Positions 13,027-20,276 of a stretch of DNA of 20,276 nucleotides are shown here, one piece after another. Numbering within the stretch: position 1 is the stretch's first letter; every line of letters starts with the position of its first letter. The DNA lies in the IMG/VR virus record IMGVR_UViG_3300029258_000666, positions 1 to 20,276 of that record; one strand, written 5' to 3'. Position numbers and translations under genes: made by a program. The notes under the pieces were generated by a model, which worked only from the letters and a program-made list of their open reading frames with translations, did not search any database and was not told the DNA's origin. The stretch is from a virus.

Positions 13027-13725
13027 ATGGCTCAGGGGTCAAGATTAGTTTCGGACGTATTAAGTATTATGCGTAAAGCACTTATGAGGCGAAACACAAA
13101 CAATACCGATACGAATGATGATATGTTGCTATCATATTTAAATGATTTCATAAGCTTAAAAGCTCCTAATGATGTTCGTATGGTGGAAGATTTTGCCACC
13201 TTGTCTTTTACCATAGATGATACAACTACCGATGGTGTTTATACCTTCAATGATGTAGGTGCAACATCTGATTTTATGACGATATCAAACGAAGCTTACA
13301 TATCAATTCTTGATCCCGTTGGTGAATCTTATTCATGGCAAGACCTTACTATTTATCGAGATCCCGGAGAGTTCTTTTCTTACTGGGGAATAAATAACGA
13401 AGACGTGATAACAACCGGGTTTCCTTCGGAGATGTTATTTTATGGAAACGAAATGACATTTAGAACAATCCCTGATGATTCTTACATAGTGAAGATTTAC
13501 GGGTATAAGAAACGGAATGATTTTTCCGATACTTCTGAAGAAATACCTTACGATTATTGGCTTAGATATTTGGCTTATGGTTCAGCTTTAGATTATGCGA
13601 GAGATTATAATTATTCAGCCGACAAATTAGGTATGTTAGAAAAAATATTTAGAAGTGAAAAAAATAATATAATGTTTAATATCCATAATAACGTGAAAAT
13701 GTCACGTGGTAAACCCAGCTTTTAA
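13027..13725 (+). CDS. Head-tail connector candidate (P22 gp4 position)
   Basis: A 232-residue protein that probably adapts the portal to the tail. The N-terminal helical part (1-50: VLSIMRKALMR, then NDDMLLSYLNDFISL) resembles the start of phage head-completion and adaptor proteins. A beta-rich middle (55-165) follows, then the helical end YDYWLRYLAYGSALDYARDY with an LEKIFRSEKNNIM helix, a pattern of 'W...aYGAA.D.a' also seen in adaptor proteins. It is coupled to its neighbours and lies where P22 encodes gp4, before the gp10-like gene. Sequence similarity to P22 gp4 itself is not visible to me, so the role is from architecture and synteny. Alternative: a minor tail protein. Confidence 0.55.
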   Translation: MAQGSRLVSDVLSIMRKALMRRNTNNTDTNDDMLLSYLNDFISLKAPNDVRMVEDFATLSFTIDDTTTDGVYTFNDVGATSDFMTISNEAYISILDPVGESYSWQDLTIYRDPGEFFSYWGINNEDVITTGFPSEMLFYGNEMTFRTIPDDSYIVKIYGYKKRNDFSDTSEEIPYDYWLRYLAYGSALDYARDYNYSADKLGMLEKIFRSEKNNIMFNIHNNVKMSRGKPSF

Positions 13726-13737
13726 GGAGATTAAAAT

Positions 13738-14379
13738 ATGTGTCCATGGAACTCAGTATATCCAGACGGCTCTAAAAGCGTAAAGCAGAATGAAACACCA
13801 GGACTTGAAAACACAGCCTATATTGAAACAACTATGGGTAATACAGCGAATGACACAACTAATACTAATGTGATTAGAGATCATTACTGGAATGTCGGGG
13901 TTAATTTAGATGGTCGGCATCGTTTTATTAATCTCCCCGCCTACACGATAGCCGGCTCTCCGACAGACCCAGTAATAGGAGCTAGTATGGGTGGTGTATT
14001 GTACGTTAGAGAAGACAAAACTACAGGCACAGCGAATGAAGTATACTTTCGTAATGCCGTAGGAGTGAAGAAACTTTCTAATCCTTTTGAGATGGTAGCA
14101 GCCGGATACATCACAGACATAACTGGGACTCCAACATTAACGAATACTTATAACATAGCTTCTTGCACGAATGTAGCAACTGGACAATGGAAAATTACGT
14201 TTAGCACTGCTTTAGCTAGTGTAAACTATATTATAACTGGTTCAATGGGAGATACTTCAGGTAGAAGCTGGATTGTTCCTAAAGCCACCAAGTTAGTAGG
14301 TTCTTTTGTTATTGATGTAGAAAATAATAATGGTAATGCTGCTGACCCAATAGAATTTAATTTTGTAGTGTATGCCTAA
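13738..14379 (+). CDS. Fibre-like virion structural protein
   Basis: A 213-residue beta-rich protein. The N-terminal half has DHYWNVGVNLDGRHRFINLP and MGGVLYVRED, resembling domains of phage head or tail fibres that present an amide-rich trimeric shaft. The C-terminal third has CTNVATGQWKITFSTALASV followed by NYIITGSM, matching the common fibre-end pattern 'R..tG.y.vtF....p...Y.v.g'. It is rich in Thr, Asn and Gly and lacks cysteine-rich or catalytic motifs. AAGGAG lies just upstream of the ATG, and the end overlaps the next ATG as TAATG. It may be a head fibre, decoration spike or tail needle component. I cannot tell whether it meets the host receptor. Confidence 0.55.
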   Translation: MCPWNSVYPDGSKSVKQNETPGLENTAYIETTMGNTANDTTNTNVIRDHYWNVGVNLDGRHRFINLPAYTIAGSPTDPVIGASMGGVLYVREDKTTGTANEVYFRNAVGVKKLSNPFEMVAAGYITDITGTPTLTNTYNIASCTNVATGQWKITFSTALASVNYIITGSMGDTSGRSWIVPKATKLVGSFVIDVENNNGNAADPIEFNFVVYA

Positions 14380-16283
14380 TGGATGTTTACGAAATAACAG
14401 ATTATAAAACTGGTGAAAGCGAAAAAGGGGTAAATTACTTACAACCAAGTGATACCTTTCAAAAGCTTGAAGACGGTTTTATTTACAGACAGGTTCTACA
14501 GTCTCGCAAAGGGATAGGGTATTATTGCCCTCGCCTTGCAGGAGGCACTAGGATAACAGGCATTTTTGACTTTAGAAAGCCTGATGGAACTTTTGAACTT
14601 TTAGCAACGGATAAGAATTATTTATATAGGTACAACGAAACTACAAATGTTTTCGATCAAATTTCTTTCGCTGGCTCAATGGCCGGTTATGCTGGATTTA
14701 ACATTCTTGATAATGAGGATTATATATCCGGTGTAGGATACGCTACAAAAACAAATACAGCTCGATTTGTTTTCAGTAGCAGCGGAATCCAAACAAATGC
14801 ATCCGGTTCCGCTGTTTTTTTCTATAATGGCACTGATGTAAGAGATTTCACTAATGTAGCAGACAACGCAGACTACGCACAACCTCTTGACGGTAAACTT
14901 GTTAGAGCTAAACACATTTTTTACTTTAACGAGAGGATTAATTTTGTTGTTCCTTCAATCGTTACGGCTCGCAATCAGGGAGTTCTATATTCAGGTATCA
15001 AAGATTCGGCTGGGAATGGAGAAAAGTTTAATGTTTCCGGTTCAGGTCTTCTTCAGTTTAGTACATATGAAAGCATTAAGGGAGCTTCAATCTTGGGGCA
15101 GGACTTGCTTATCAATCTGGAGAAATCTGCAAAGGTTTTGGAAATCACCGCAGATGTATTTAATCCTTACCGAATACGAAATATTCCTTCTGTTCTTGGC
15201 AGCGATGCTTCTTTTTCTTCAGTGGCGTGGAATAATATAGTAAACTCAGTCGGTAAGACAGGGATTCTTCAAACGGATGCTAGGAGTAGCTTGCGTGTTG
15301 ATAATAAGCTACCTAACTTTGCAGCCGAGCGTATAGACCAGCAATATTTTGAATTAACCTATGGTGGATTTGATAGAGCAAATGGGCAATTCCTGTGGTC
15401 ATATAAGGAAGATAATTTAAGTTCTGATGATACACAAGATAGGGTTTTAGTCCGCAACTATGAAGAAGACTCATGGTCTGTATATAAAATGAGACTTACA
15501 TGTTTTGGGGCTACAGAAGCCGGACAAAGCCTTGCATGGAATCAAATAGAAGCTGCTAGTGGTAATCCTTCATGGGATAGATGGGATACCACGGAAGAAA
15601 GTTGGAAAACAATAGGACTTGGGAAGTACGTAAGCAAAACCTTAGCTGGTGATGACCTTGGTTTTATTTACCAATTAAATTCCGATGCTGATGATAATCT
15701 TACTTCTATTTCAGCTATAAGCCAAGCTTCTCAAGCCGTTTGCACGGTTGGAGCATCTTCTTTTCTAGAAGGAGATTCTGTAATAGTAGAAAACGTAACA
15801 GGTATGACAGAAATAAATAATTTTGATCCTAGCGACTCCGATCAGACAGACATTGTGCCTTATACTGTAGTCTCCGCAACACCTACAAGCGTTACGTTAA
15901 ACGTTGATTCTTCGCTATTTACAGCTTATACAAGTGGAGGAAAGCTTTCAAAGCTTATTGAATTTTATGGTGAAACCATTCCTTTTAATCCATATATAAA
16001 ACAAGGTAAGAAGATTTTTATCTCTCATGTAGAGTTCCTTGTTCCTACTGACATCGGATACTTTAAGGTCGATTTATATGAGAACGAAGAAAACACTCCA
16101 ATAATAAGAGACTTTTTACTTAAACCGTCTTCTACGTTAAGAAAAACCGAATGGCTATCAATGGTAGTGAATAATGAAGCTGAGTTTATGAGATTTGCCA
16201 TAAAGCATGTAAATCCTGGAAGCATTTTCAAGCAAACGAGCATGAGAATTTACGCAGAAGCTGGAGGAGATATCAATGGCTAA
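14379..16283 (+). CDS. Packaged-DNA stabilisation / tail hub protein (P22 gp10 position)
   Basis: A large beta-rich protein of 634 residues, probably part of the channel that closes the head and seats the tail. Repeated blade-like segments (for example DFRKPDGTFELLATDKNYLYRY near the start, then LEDGFIYRQVLQSRKGIG) suggest a beta-propeller, as in P22-type gp10 and other head-closing proteins. Residues ~443-525 look like an insertion of an FCCH-like module: ISAISQASQAVCTVGAS, then VTGMTEINNFD, ending LFTAYTSGG. A related module sits in the decoration protein from 11025. The C-terminus (530-634) is a beta sandwich-like domain with FEL-VPTDIGYFKVDLYEN. The ATG overlaps the fibre-like gene stop, and the end overlaps the next start by 8 bases. 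Role inferred from synteny and fold impression. Confidence 0.62.
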   Translation: MDVYEITDYKTGESEKGVNYLQPSDTFQKLEDGFIYRQVLQSRKGIGYYCPRLAGGTRITGIFDFRKPDGTFELLATDKNYLYRYNETTNVFDQISFAGSMAGYAGFNILDNEDYISGVGYATKTNTARFVFSSSGIQTNASGSAVFFYNGTDVRDFTNVADNADYAQPLDGKLVRAKHIFYFNERINFVVPSIVTARNQGVLYSGIKDSAGNGEKFNVSGSGLLQFSTYESIKGASILGQDLLINLEKSAKVLEITADVFNPYRIRNIPSVLGSDASFSSVAWNNIVNSVGKTGILQTDARSSLRVDNKLPNFAAERIDQQYFELTYGGFDRANGQFLWSYKEDNLSSDDTQDRVLVRNYEEDSWSVYKMRLTCFGATEAGQSLAWNQIEAASGNPSWDRWDTTEESWKTIGLGKYVSKTLAGDDLGFIYQLNSDADDNLTSISAISQASQAVCTVGASSFLEGDSVIVENVTGMTEINNFDPSDSDQTDIVPYTVVSATPTSVTLNVDSSLFTAYTSGGKLSKLIEFYGETIPFNPYIKQGKKIFISHVEFLVPTDIGYFKVDLYENEENTPIIRDFLLKPSSTLRKTEWLSMVVNNEAEFMRFAIKHVNPGSIFKQTSMRIYAEAGGDING

Positions 16284-16542
16284 ACTACCTACAAGTTTTA
16301 ATGTTGGTGATAGAGATAATTTAACAGTGAATAGACTTTTAGATATCATCGAAAGAATGTACACCGATATAGCTGATGCAGTGAATAAAAAACCTGATGT
16401 ATATGAAAGGGCTTCTGACGGTTTAGCAACGGACGTTCAATTGTCCAATGGCTCAGTGAATATTAATACAACAACAAACAAGATAGAGATGTTAGCTTCG
16501 CATAATACGCCAACATCAGTGTCTTGGATAACGCTAGGTTAA
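16276..16542 (+). CDS. Small conserved phage virion-module protein, 88 aa
   Basis: A short protein I recognise only as a frequent neighbour of tail or connector genes in podovirus-like phages. It starts with a helix (LTVNRLLDIIERMYTDIADAVNKKPDV) and ends with strands: LSNGSVNINTTTNKIEMLASH and TSVSWITLG. The pattern 'LSNGS.NIN..T.KIEMLT.H....V.W..L' recurs in such small proteins. No metal or catalytic motif is seen. The start overlaps the end of the gp10-like gene by 8 bases. Translation is presumably coupled and function remains unknown; a small tail-associated or chaperone role would fit its size and site. Confidence 0.65.
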   Translation: MAKLPTSFNVGDRDNLTVNRLLDIIERMYTDIADAVNKKPDVYERASDGLATDVQLSNGSVNINTTTNKIEMLASHNTPTSVSWITLG

Positions 16543-16545
16543 ATC

Positions 16546-17178
16546 ATGGTTATTGATCCCGTAACATTATCAGCTATAATAGCAGCAGCTTCCGCAGCCG
16601 TAAAAGGTGGAGTTTCATATATGGGAGCTAAAAAAGAACGTAAGGAGCAAGAAAAACTTCGCAGACCTTACGAACAAGCACAGCAAAGAAAAGAAAACTT
16701 AATTAGCGAGCTTTTATCTTCCATAGAAGGTGAAGGGAAATATAGTAGGTTTTTCCAAGATGATCCCGAAACTTTCCAAAAATCTGTAGTAGACCCATTG
16801 AAGGGAACATTTCAAAGAGAGATAGCACCTCAAATACAGCAAGCTTCTATTGCATCAGGGCAACAAAGAAGCTCTTCTATGGAAGACCAGCTTACTAGGG
16901 CAGGGGTTAGCTTAGATGAGATGATTAATAAAGCTTACATGGATTTCCAAGGACGTGGCCAGCAAAGGGCTGCATCAACTTTAAGTGGTATAATAGGTGG
17001 AGCAGCACCAGAACCTTTAAAACCAATGACACAGCCAGGACAAGAGTTATTAGGCTCAGCTTCCGGATTCCTAGAGAGTGATGCGTTTGCCGATTGGCTT
17101 GGTTCTTTTGGTAAACAAGCAGATACAAAGACAACAGAAGATAAAACAGAAGAAACACGCCCAGGGTATGTAAAATAA
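16546..17178 (+). CDS. Internal/ejection protein candidate 1 (P22 gp7 position)
   Basis: A 210-residue protein with a short Ala-rich hydrophobic N-terminal helix (about residues 6-27, LSAIIAAASAAVKGGVSYMG), then a charged helical body. The motif-like centre reads FQKSVVDPLKGTFQREIAPQ, then IQQASIASGQQRSSSMEDQ, then LTRAGVSLDEMI, which I recall from virion proteins of podovirus-like phages. The C-terminus is Pro/Thr-rich. P22 encodes the transfer proteins 7, 20 and 16 at this place, and gp7 is of comparable length. These proteins are packed inside the head and enter the host during injection. The ATG at 16546 follows the previous stop by three bases. Assignment is positional plus composition; it could also be a head-closing protein. 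Confidence 0.5.
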   Translation: MVIDPVTLSAIIAAASAAVKGGVSYMGAKKERKEQEKLRRPYEQAQQRKENLISELLSSIEGEGKYSRFFQDDPETFQKSVVDPLKGTFQREIAPQIQQASIASGQQRSSSMEDQLTRAGVSLDEMINKAYMDFQGRGQQRAASTLSGIIGGAAPEPLKPMTQPGQELLGSASGFLESDAFADWLGSFGKQADTKTTEDKTEETRPGYVK

Positions 17179-17190
17179 GAAGGTACAATT

Positions 17191-17895
17191 ATGAGTTTTG
17201 GATTTCAGCAAGCATCAGAACGTGCAAGAAAAACAAGTGATAAGATTTCTGGAGCTTTTAAAGAAGTACAGCAAAAGCAAACAATTGATGATATCATCTC
17301 TAGTGCTTTGGATTCTGATAACCCACAAGCTGTACAGGCTTCTATAGGAAAGATTCTTTCTAGTGTTTCACCGGAACGTCAACCAGCAGCGATTAAGTAT
17401 TTAGAATCTGTAGCAGAAAGAAAAGTGCAAGAACAAGCTGCAACAAGAGAAAGGAGTGCTTTAGAAAAGGCTGGTATAGATCCTAATTTACCTCGTGACA
17501 TCCAAAAAGAAGCTTTTAAAGCAAAATTGCAAAAAGAAGAAGGTAAACAGCTTAAGTTAAATGAAGAACTTAATCAGCAAAAATCACGAACTAAATCAAA
17601 AGTAGATGATATTATTAGACCTTATGGAATGATAGATCCTTTTACACGGATGATTACTTGGAATAAAGATGTAGGTGAAAAAGAAAGATCCAAAATAAAT
17701 AAAAAGATAGAAGCAGAAAGGAAAAAATCTTTTTCAGTGCAAAAAAATCTATACAAAAGATACGGTCAACCAGTACCTGAAGATTTGGAAGAAACTTTAG
17801 AAGAAGAAAGCTCTTTAGGCACTGAAGATACTGAGCGTTCAGCAAAAGTTGATGAAGCTGTAAATCTTCTTAAACAACTAATGGGTAATCAATGA
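17191..17895 (+). CDS. Internal/ejection protein candidate 2 (P22 gp20 position)
   Basis: A 234-residue, strongly helical and charged protein with no membrane segment. Gln, Lys and Glu dominate, with long predicted coiled-coil regions at about 20-60 and 70-130. A short less helical part near residues 140-160 reads DDIIRPYGMIDPFTRMITW. The end is acidic (DLEETLEEESSLG). It follows the candidate gp7-like gene, has AGAAGG upstream of the ATG, and overlaps the next gene as ATGA (17892-17895). This suggests that the two downstream proteins are made in step. No catalytic residues are recognised. Location matches P22 gp20, so an injected internal protein is the best inference; a structural minor tail protein is possible. 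Confidence 0.45.
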   Translation: MSFGFQQASERARKTSDKISGAFKEVQQKQTIDDIISSALDSDNPQAVQASIGKILSSVSPERQPAAIKYLESVAERKVQEQAATRERSALEKAGIDPNLPRDIQKEAFKAKLQKEEGKQLKLNEELNQQKSRTKSKVDDIIRPYGMIDPFTRMITWNKDVGEKERSKINKKIEAERKKSFSVQKNLYKRYGQPVPEDLEETLEEESSLGTEDTERSAKVDEAVNLLKQLMGNQ

Positions 17896-20276
17896 CTTTA
17901 AGTCCTGAAATGCAGCAGCTATCTAGTATTATTGGTTCATTTAGTAATGAAGAATTAGATGAATTTAATAAATCAGTGGGTCAATTAGTTGGTCAAAAAC
18001 AATTACAAGAAAAGATTAATGAAAACCCTTCTTACCTAGATCTTTTTAAAGAGGGATTGCAAGAATCTACTGGTAATTTAATCACTGAGGATATTCCCGG
18101 GTTTAAGCAATTATATGAATATGCAGACATTAAACCCATGCCAACTTTAAAAGAAGAGGCTGCTAGAAGCCAAAGAGATTTAGGATTCTTAAAGAGTTTG
18201 GCAAAAGAAGCTGGTGGACTTATTGGAGATTTACCCGCAATGGCAATTGGTGGGGTCGCCGGAGGATTAGCAGGAGCAGAATTAGGAGCTGGAGCTTTAG
18301 TTACTGGTGGAGCTGGAGCTTTTGCACTTCCAACACTTTTGAAAACAAGTCATCATGAATATCAAAAGTTTTTTGAAGAAAATCCAGAAGCCGATGTTAC
18401 TTTTGGAGAATATCTTGAAGCTGCTGGAAGAGTATCAAAAGAAACAGGTAAGAGTGCTGCAATTGGCGGTGCAACGGCGATGGTAGCTCCATTTGTTGGA
18501 TATCTTTCAAAGATGCCGGGCATTAATAAAATACTGTCGTCTAAGGTTACAAGAAAAGCTACTGAAGCTATTGGCGAAGCAGCAACTATCACTACTGGAA
18601 CAGCAGCTTTTCAAGGCGAGTGGCCTGATAGCGAGCAGTTTGCAAAAAACCTTTTATTGGTAGCAGGATTTCAAGGAACGAAAAAGGCTGCTAAAACATT
18701 TGGTAATTGGGCTAGGGGAAAAGGGCTTTCTCAAGTTGAAGCTGTAGAGATTTTAGACAATCTTAATGAAGAACAAATGAAGGCTTTTAATAAAGCTGAA
18801 TCTGTAGATGATATCCAAGAATTAATTGAACCAAAACAGATTGAATATAAGCCTAAAGAAGTTGAGGTAAAGGAAAAACCTAAAGAGATAAAAAAAGAAT
18901 TAGTAGATGACAAGGATGTTATTGAAGAACCTGTTCCAGAAGAATTAAAAGAAGTTGAATTTAAAGAAGAGACAAAAAAACTAGAACCTAAAGAGAAAGT
19001 TGTTGAAAAAATTGAACCTAAAGAAATACCTGAAGGTAAAGAACCGTCACCGATAGAACCAGAAGTGTTAGAGCCGGGTGAAATGCCAAGACCTAGAAAT
19101 TTAGAAGTTGTAAAAGATCCTAAAGGCCAAGAAGTTGTAAAATTTGAAAAGGTAACTTATGAGTCACCAGTAAAAGATAAATCCTACTTTGAAGGTATTA
19201 ATAGAAGATTTAAAGACATCTCAAGTCGATGGAATAAGTTTTGGAATGTAGAAGCACCGTTCAAAGAAGTTGGTGGAAATGAAACAGGTCGCAAAGCTAA
19301 ACTTTTTTACAACACAATAGAAAAACATCAAAGAGATGCTATAGATCTTATAAAACAACTTAAGAATCAAGGATACGATAGAAGGGATAGGGGTATCCTA
19401 GCTTTGTTAGCAGAGTCTAAAGATCTTCCAGAAAAATACAAAGAAAAGTATGAGAAAGGATACAGCTTAATAAGAGATTATTTTGATAAGTCTTTTGAAG
19501 AATTAAAAGATGTTGATGCTCTTACAAAGCCATTTCCTCAGTCGCTTATTGATAGAATTGAAGCTGAAAATGAAGAGCTTTCAAAAGACATAAAAACAAC
19601 GAAAGGCAAAAAAGCAAAAGAAAATATTAAAGAGAAAATTGCCAAGAACAAAGAAGCAATGAGGAAACTTGAGAACACTAAGTTTGTTCATATACCTTAT
19701 AGTGAGTGGTTTACAAATTTACATGGAACTCAAGGACAAAGAATTATCAATTCTATAAATTCCTTAACGAATAAACAAAGGAAAAGTCTTTCTATAGCAG
19801 ATCTCCTTAATTCTAAAGCGATAGATGCAGAGAAAATAGATATCGCAGATATTATAGGTTCTTATGGTCTTAGAAAGGGAAAGGATTTAGCTATTTATGG
19901 TGTGATGAAACAAGCTGAAACTGAAGGATTAGCTTCTAAAACAAGAATAAAGAATTACGAAAAAATACCAAAATGGGCATCTAACGTAGCAAATAAATTT
20001 TACGTTCATCCAGTTGTTTATGATTATCTAGTGCCAATGTTGAAACGAGAACCTAGTGCTTTTTTAAACTTTATGGGGAAAATGAAAGGGTATCAGTTTT
20101 ATAATCCGTTATTTTTACCCGGTTATGATATGTTTCAGGCTGCTATGTTAGGAACAGTAAACCCACTTAGACCGATAAAATCAGCAAAATATTTTATTAA
20201 AGCTAATAAGGACATATATAATCGTTCTAAAGATTACCATGAAGCTATGGAAGAGGGGTTATCTTCATCACCTTTC
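17892..20276 (+). CDS. Large internal/ejection protein candidate, 3' truncated by window end
   Basis: An open frame of 795 codons from ATG 17892 (4-base ATGA overlap with the preceding gene) to the last base, without a stop. Residues 107-150 are Gly/Ala-rich and hydrophobic (GGVAGGLAGAELGAGALVTG and onward), a candidate membrane-penetrating segment; a second weaker one is at ~188-210. A low-complexity Glu/Lys/Pro linker covers ~313-402. Residues ~552-597 are a charged coiled coil. The rest is helical with no catalytic motif I recognise. It is longer than P22 gp16 (609 residues) and lies at the corresponding position, so it is a candidate DNA-transfer protein. Later domains, possibly enzymatic, may lie outside the window. 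Confidence 0.75.
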   Translation, partial: MTLSPEMQQLSSIIGSFSNEELDEFNKSVGQLVGQKQLQEKINENPSYLDLFKEGLQESTGNLITEDIPGFKQLYEYADIKPMPTLKEEAARSQRDLGFLKSLAKEAGGLIGDLPAMAIGGVAGGLAGAELGAGALVTGGAGAFALPTLLKTSHHEYQKFFEENPEADVTFGEYLEAAGRVSKETGKSAAIGGATAMVAPFVGYLSKMPGINKILSSKVTRKATEAIGEAATITTGTAAFQGEWPDSEQFAKNLLLVAGFQGTKKAAKTFGNWARGKGLSQVEAVEILDNLNEEQMKAFNKAESVDDIQELIEPKQIEYKPKEVEVKEKPKEIKKELVDDKDVIEEPVPEELKEVEFKEETKKLEPKEKVVEKIEPKEIPEGKEPSPIEPEVLEPGEMPRPRNLEVVKDPKGQEVVKFEKVTYESPVKDKSYFEGINRRFKDISSRWNKFWNVEAPFKEVGGNETGRKAKLFYNTIEKHQRDAIDLIKQLKNQGYDRRDRGILALLAESKDLPEKYKEKYEKGYSLIRDYFDKSFEELKDVDALTKPFPQSLIDRIEAENEELSKDIKTTKGKKAKENIKEKIAKNKEAMRKLENTKFVHIPYSEWFTNLHGTQGQRIINSINSLTNKQRKSLSIADLLNSKAIDAEKIDIADIIGSYGLRKGKDLAIYGVMKQAETEGLASKTRIKNYEKIPKWASNVANKFYVHPVVYDYLVPMLKREPSAFLNFMGKMKGYQFYNPLFLPGYDMFQAAMLGTVNPLRPIKSAKYFIKANKDIYNRSKDYHEAMEEGLSSSPF

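Noticed and set aside
1-20276. CRISPR array, tRNA genes, insertion sequences, integrase or attachment sites
   Set aside because: No regularly spaced repeats, cloverleaf, transposase, recombinase or flanking duplications were seen on reading both strands.

Overview
The window is part of a tailed double-stranded DNA bacteriophage (or prophage) genome. It is AT-rich (I estimate below 40% G+C by eye, not counted), densely packed, and reads almost entirely on the + strand. Genes often overlap by 4 to 20 bases and most have strong AGGAGG-type ribosome binding sites. Terminase, portal, scaffold and coat genes follow the order of phage P22 (3-2-1-8-5-4-10-...-7-20-16), and no tail tube or tape-measure gene is seen. 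This suggests a short-tailed, podovirus-like particle. The coat protein resembles the N4 gp56 family rather than P22 gp5. The host cannot be named from this sequence, and no integrase or repressor is visible.

Region 1 (32-2915) is a recombination and accessory cassette. It holds a PD-(D/E)XK exonuclease-like protein, two small proteins (one a putative zinc finger), a conserved recombination-cassette protein, a conserved phage protein with a coiled-coil tail, and a RecT-type annealing protein. It closes with a clear intrinsic terminator at 2947-2972.

Region 2 (2973-3977) is a small separate transcription unit. It holds a long imperfect hairpin (3029-3082) followed by a T-run, a sigma70-like promoter (3088-3116), two unrecognised small genes, a second terminator (3873-3902), and alternating half-sites in front of the terminase.

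Region 3 (3978-20276) is the packaging and virion operon: small and large terminase, P22-type portal, two small conserved proteins, scaffold, coat, a head protein, connector candidates, a fibre-like protein, a gp10-like protein, a short conserved protein, and three candidate internal or ejection proteins. The last runs off the window after 795 codons. Two free-standing HNH endonuclease genes interrupt this operon. One (8674-8054) is antisense and overlaps the 3' end of the portal gene. The other (11870-12595) is in sense, and its ribosome binding site is buried in a 10-bp hairpin.

The genes form a coherent programme. The exonuclease and annealing pair serves recombination and replication of phage DNA, terminase and portal package it, scaffold and coat build the head, and the later genes close the head and deliver the DNA. 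I see no complete undescribed defence or mobile system. The most unusual signals are noncoding RNA structure (3029-3086, 11841-11868, 10051-10067), the antisense homing gene, and a shared module in two virion proteins. No stretch over 300 bases lacks a gene.
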